Shown here piece after piece: positions 61,007-64,000 of a stretch of 64,000 bases of DNA. Below the pieces are notes generated by a model. It did not search any database and was not told where the DNA came from. It was given only the letters and a program-made list of their open reading frames with translations. Source of the DNA: an uncultured Lachnospiraceae bacterium (lineage in GTDB: Bacteria; Bacillota; Clostridia; Lachnospirales; Lachnospiraceae); the NCBI GenBank assembly GCA_947623185.1, contig CANQGL010000003.1, positions 1 to 64,000 of the forward strand, written 5' to 3'. The translations under genes were made by a program, and so were the position numbers. The stretch's first letter is position 1, and each line of letters begins with the position of its first letter.

Positions 61007-61747
61007 ATGGTTATAAAAATATCGGTACCCGGACGGTTCAGGCTGAAAAAAGCGGCCACGATCCGGACGCTGCTTCTGAAGGACCAGGGGGAGATCCACT
61101 ATATCGGCGGAGCCGACGTGCTGCCCGCGCCGCTCACGGCCGAGGAGGAGGGCGTCACGCTGGCGCGCTTCGGGACGGAAGGCGAGAAGGAGGCAAAATC
61201 GCGCCTGATCGAGCACAATCTGCGCCTGGTCGTATACATAGCCAAGAAATTCGACAATACGAGCGTCGGCGTCGAAGATCTGATCTCGATCGGCACCATC
61301 GGACTGATCAAGGCCATCAATACCTTCAATCCGACAAAAAATATCAAGCTGGCGACCTACGCCTCGCGCTGCATCGAGAACGAGATCCTGATGTATCTGC
61401 GGCGGACCAGCAAGACAAAACTGGAGGTCTCGATCGACGAGCCGCTCAACGTGGACTGGGACGGGAACGAGCTTCTGCTCTCGGACATCCTGGGGACGGA
61501 TGAGGACGTGATCTACCGGGGGATCGAGGAGGAGACCGAGCGCGATCTTTTGAGGAACGCGATCGACAGCTTAAACCCGCGGGAGAAGCGGATCGTGGAG
61601 CTGCGCTTCGGGCTGAACGGATCGGGCGGGATGGAGATGACGCAGAAGGAGGTCGCGGACCTCATGGGCATCTCGCAGTCCTACATCTCAAGACTGGAAA
61701 AGAAGATCATGAAAAGACTGAAAAAAGAGATCGTGCGGTTCGAATGA
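61007..61747 (+). CDS. sigE: Sporulation sigma factor E (pro-sigma-E)
   Basis: A 246-residue sigma-70 factor with a basic/hydrophobic pro-peptide of about 27-30 residues ([18 protein letters not shown]). Cleavage by SpoIIGA is expected near [11 protein letters not shown], matching the B. subtilis site around EVYYIGGSE. Region 2 shows [16 protein letters not shown] and [14 protein letters not shown], then [17 protein letters not shown]; region 4 has [20 protein letters not shown]. It directs early mother-cell transcription. AAAGGAGG precedes ATG 61007. The usual downstream sigG is absent here. Confidence 0.97.
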   Translation: MVIKISVPGRFRLKKAATIRTLLLKDQGEIHYIGGADVLPAPLTAEEEGVTLARFGTEGEKEAKSRLIEHNLRLVVYIAKKFDNTSVGVEDLISIGTIGLIKAINTFNPTKNIKLATYASRCIENEILMYLRRTSKTKLEVSIDEPLNVDWDGNELLLSDILGTDEDVIYRGIEEETERDLLRNAIDSLNPREKRIVELRFGLNGSGGMEMTQKEVADLMGISQSYISRLEKKIMKRLKKEIVRFE

Positions 61748-61754
61748 ACCGCAC
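61733..61754. terminator. Hairpin between convergent sigE and zinc-ribbon gene
   Basis: Nine-base stem GTGCGGTTC / GAACCGCAC around GAAT, overlapping the sigE stop. No T run follows on either strand, so termination strength is uncertain. Confidence 0.55.
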
Positions 61755-61762
61755 GACGGGCG

Positions 61763-62491
61763 TCAGTTTTCGTAGAGTTTTGAATAGATCATGTCGCAGA
61801 GAGCGTCCACATAGGACTGGTCCGGCAGGTCGCGTCCGGTGATCAGAAGATCCTGGATCAGCTCGAAGCGCTTTAAGGCGAGTTCCTCGCCGGAGAGGGA
61901 GGGATCTTCCGCGAGCAGCCTCGTATCGAGATCGTCGCCGGAATAGCTCTGGACGAACCAGCTGATGATGTCGCCGGTCTCCGCTTTTTCCTCCGCGGCC
62001 TCGCTTTTGAGCGTTCCGGCCCTCTTGCGGGAGGAGACCGCGACGATCAGGGAACCTGCGGCCATCACGGCCAGCATCCCCTCGAAAAGGTAACGGGACA
62101 GGCCCCTCATGGGGAGCGGGATCACGCCGGCAAGGCAGAGGATGGCTGCCGCGGCCAGCAGACCGCCGACGATGAAGAACGCGGAGGCGGAGGAACGCAT
62201 ATCCTCGTAGCGCTGGCCCTTATCGATATAGGCGTGGGATAAGGAGGGAGCGGCGGCTCTTGCTCCTCCTTCCGCATCGCCCTCCGTTTCTTCGGATTCC
62301 TCTTCACCGGGTCCCTCCCCGGGAGCCATGAGGTCTTCATACCCGCGGATGAGCATTTCCCTTTCCCGCTCTTCGGCCTCGCGCTTCATGGCGAGAGCGG
62401 CCTCCTTCGATTCGACGAGCGGGCCGCCGCAGTCGGTGCAGACGGTCACGCCCTCAACAAATTCCATATCGCATTTCGGACAGTACGGCAT
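61763..62491 (-). CDS. Zinc-ribbon membrane protein
   Basis: A 242-residue protein. The N-terminus is a zinc ribbon, MPYCPKCDMEFVEG and CTDCGGPLVES (two CxxC knuckles). A charged helix, an acidic low-complexity segment, then two membrane helices (about residues 110-160) and an acidic C-terminal domain follow. Such architecture is common in Clostridia, with unknown function. ATG 62491 has AAAGGAA upstream; the longer open frame has no ribosome site. Confidence 0.75.
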   Translation of the reverse strand: MPYCPKCDMEFVEGVTVCTDCGGPLVESKEAALAMKREAEEREREMLIRGYEDLMAPGEGPGEEESEETEGDAEGGARAAAPSLSHAYIDKGQRYEDMRSSASAFFIVGGLLAAAAILCLAGVIPLPMRGLSRYLFEGMLAVMAAGSLIVAVSSRKRAGTLKSEAAEEKAETGDIISWFVQSYSGDDLDTRLLAEDPSLSGEELALKRFELIQDLLITGRDLPDQSYVDALCDMIYSKLYEN

Positions 62492-62695
62492 AACTGTGAG
62501 ATTCCTTTCTTTATAAAATGCCGGGACCGGAAGGCGCTTTTTTTGATCCCGCGCCTCGCCCCATATTTTCACATTATATCCCACTTTACAAAATTCGTCT
62601 ATAGTTTCATCCGGTTTCCACTTCCATTTCCGGAAAAAATCGGTTATGATAGTGAAGTACTGATTTTAATGAATGTGAAGGGAGTTCGGAAATCT

Positions 62696-63592
62696 ATGAA
62701 GATAGCGGTCGTTACGGACAGCAACAGCGGTATCACCCAGGCGCAGGCCGAAAAGCTCGGCGTTACGGTCATCCCGATGCCGTTTATGATCGACGGCGAG
62801 ACATACTATGAGGATATCACGCTGTCCGCGGAGGACTTTTTCAGGATACAGGCGGAAGACCACGATATTTCGACCTCGCAGCCTTCCCCGGAGACGCTGG
62901 CGAGCGTCTGGGACGGCCTTTTGAAAGATCACGACCAGATCGTCCACATCCCGATGTCGAGCGGGCTTTCAAGCTCCTGTGCGGCCGCGGCCGCGCTGGC
63001 GGAGGAGGAATACGCGGGAAAGGTCTTCGTCGTCGACAATCAGCGGATCTCCGTCACCCAGGAACAGTCCGTCTACGACGCGCTGCTTCTGGCCCGCCGG
63101 GGCGCGGATGCGGAGCACATCCGGAAACGGCTCGAAGAGACAAAGTTCGACTCGGTCATCTTTATCACGGTCGACACGTTAAAATATCTGAAGAAAGGCG
63201 GGCGCATCACCCCGGCGGCCGCGGCCCTCGGCACGCTTCTTAAGATCAAACCGGTGCTGATCATCCTCGGCGAGCGCCTGGACGCGTTCGCGAAGGCGCG
63301 GACGATGAAGCAGGCGAAGGCGATGATGACAGCCGCTATCCAAAAGGAGCTGGATAACAGGCTCGGGGACAGCGAGTGCCTGCACACGCATCTTGCGATC
63401 GCCCATACGCAGAATCAGGAGATGGCGGAGGAATTCCAGAAAGAGGTCCTTGAGCGCTGGCCGCACGCGGACTGCCACATCGCGCCGCTTTCCTTAAGCG
63501 TTTCCTGCCATATCGGACCGGGCAGCCTCGCCCTGACCGCAACAAGAAAGATAGTTGAGGAAGATGAAACGGATCCGGCAAAAGCTGATTGA
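62696..63592 (+). CDS. DegV-family fatty-acid-binding protein (second copy)
   Basis: A 298-residue DegV protein with start MKIAVVTDSNSGITQ, the STSQPSPETL loop, PMSSGLSSSCAAA ligand segment and DTLKYLKKGGRI before the C-terminal domain, all more canonical than the copy at 17173. It would bind a fatty acid for FakA. GGGAG lies upstream of ATG 62696. It overlaps the next gene by 29 bases, so the two are linked in translation. Confidence 0.92.
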   Translation: MKIAVVTDSNSGITQAQAEKLGVTVIPMPFMIDGETYYEDITLSAEDFFRIQAEDHDISTSQPSPETLASVWDGLLKDHDQIVHIPMSSGLSSSCAAAAALAEEEYAGKVFVVDNQRISVTQEQSVYDALLLARRGADAEHIRKRLEETKFDSVIFITVDTLKYLKKGGRITPAAAALGTLLKIKPVLIILGERLDAFAKARTMKQAKAMMTAAIQKELDNRLGDSECLHTHLAIAHTQNQEMAEEFQKEVLERWPHADCHIAPLSLSVSCHIGPGSLALTATRKIVEEDETDPAKAD

Positions 63593-64000
63593 ATTCTATA
63601 AAGAACACACGCCCAGCGTCAAACTGCCCCTGATCGTCGTGATCCTGCTGTTCTGCATGGTCCCGCTGATTTTTCAGGGGCGTATTCTGGCGCGCTCTTC
63701 CAGACAGGCGCAGATCGAGCGCCGCATCATCGACGTCCAGAACCAGTGCCAGATCCTGAGCGACCGCATGTCGCGCTCCGGCTACATGACGAATTCCCGG
63801 GTGGACAACGCCTCGACCGACATGGAGCTCTCGGCTCTGGCCGACATTTACTACGGGCGCATCCTGATCGTAAACCCCGGTTTTAAAATTCTGAAAGACA
63901 CGTTTTCACTGTCCGAGGGCAAGATCTGCATCTCGGAAGAGATCATCCGCTGTTTCCAGGGCGAGAGCACCAGCACCTACAATACGGAAAAACAGTATTT
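63564..64000 (+). CDS. Membrane sensor protein, probably histidine kinase (3' end outside window)
   Basis: The first 145 residues of a larger protein. A basic N-terminus is followed by a membrane helix (about residues 19-38, LPLIVVILLFCMVPLIF) and an extracellular domain (ILARSSRQAQIERRIIDVQN, then YYGRILIVNPGFKILKDTFS) of the kind seen before HAMP and kinase domains. No kinase motif is within the window, so the class is inferred. It overlaps degV. Confidence 0.6.
   Translation, partial: MKRIRQKLIEFYKEHTPSVKLPLIVVILLFCMVPLIFQGRILARSSRQAQIERRIIDVQNQCQILSDRMSRSGYMTNSRVDNASTDMELSALADIYYGRILIVNPGFKILKDTFSLSEGKICISEEIIRCFQGESTSTYNTEKQY

Overview
The window is chromosomal DNA from a spore-forming, GC-rich Clostridia, most like a Lachnospiraceae. 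Support comes from the ftsZ-spoIIGA-sigE block, a Spo0E-like gene, an alpha2-type glycyl-tRNA synthetase, a four-domain ribosomal protein S1, and gene order that follows Bacillus/Clostridium (mltG-trmR-trhP, era-recO, flavoprotein-cmk-ispH-rpsA, mraZ-rsmH-ftsL-pbp). There is no rRNA, CRISPR array, insertion sequence or prophage. Protein-coding density is very high and neighbouring genes often overlap by ATGA.

Layout: 1-8.9 kb holds the end of RNase J, an MltG-like stub, two wobble-uridine tRNA modification genes, a YdcF protein, an M16C protease, era and recO. 8.9-17.1 kb holds two lipoproteins (one a parvulin-type foldase), glyS, maf, a HAD phosphatase, and htpG behind a perfect CIRCE operator, then a CPBP protease. 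17.1-28.5 kb is more accessory: degV with twin palindromic operators, galK, an orphan tyrosine recombinase, SH3/NlpC and SH3/amidase wall enzymes, a strikingly periodic Cys/Tyr/Gly protein, a MATE exporter with its LysR regulator, an ECF S component and four tRNA genes. 28.5-46.9 kb holds a tandem PPK2, the cmk-ispH-rpsA group, mgtE behind a structured leader, gltX, a cell-wall-repeat protein, a UvrD helicase, cobO, D-amino-acid transaminase, ychF, an M20 amidohydrolase, an acetyltransferase, lgt and a 53-residue Spo0E-like gene. 47.1-61.8 kb is the division and cell-wall cluster running into spoIIGA-sigE. The end has a zinc-ribbon membrane protein, a second DegV and the start of a membrane sensor.

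How it fits together: the second half builds and divides the wall and connects division to sporulation (MraZ control, septal PBPs, FtsZ, then the SpoIIGA/pro-sigma-E pair behind a long-spacer promoter of the spoIIG type). D-amino-acid transaminase, NlpC/P60 and amidase enzymes supply and remodel peptidoglycan, and Lgt makes the two lipoproteins possible. Several control regions are legible: CIRCE/htpG, MraZ boxes, a LysR T-N11-A site about 64 bp upstream of the MATE start point, twin palindromes on the degV promoter, and a leader upstream of mgtE that could mask its ribosome site.

The best leads for something undescribed are the 127-residue Cys/Tyr period-4 protein with a sigma-K-like promoter (possible spore surface protein), the mgtE leader RNA, and the degV operator pair.
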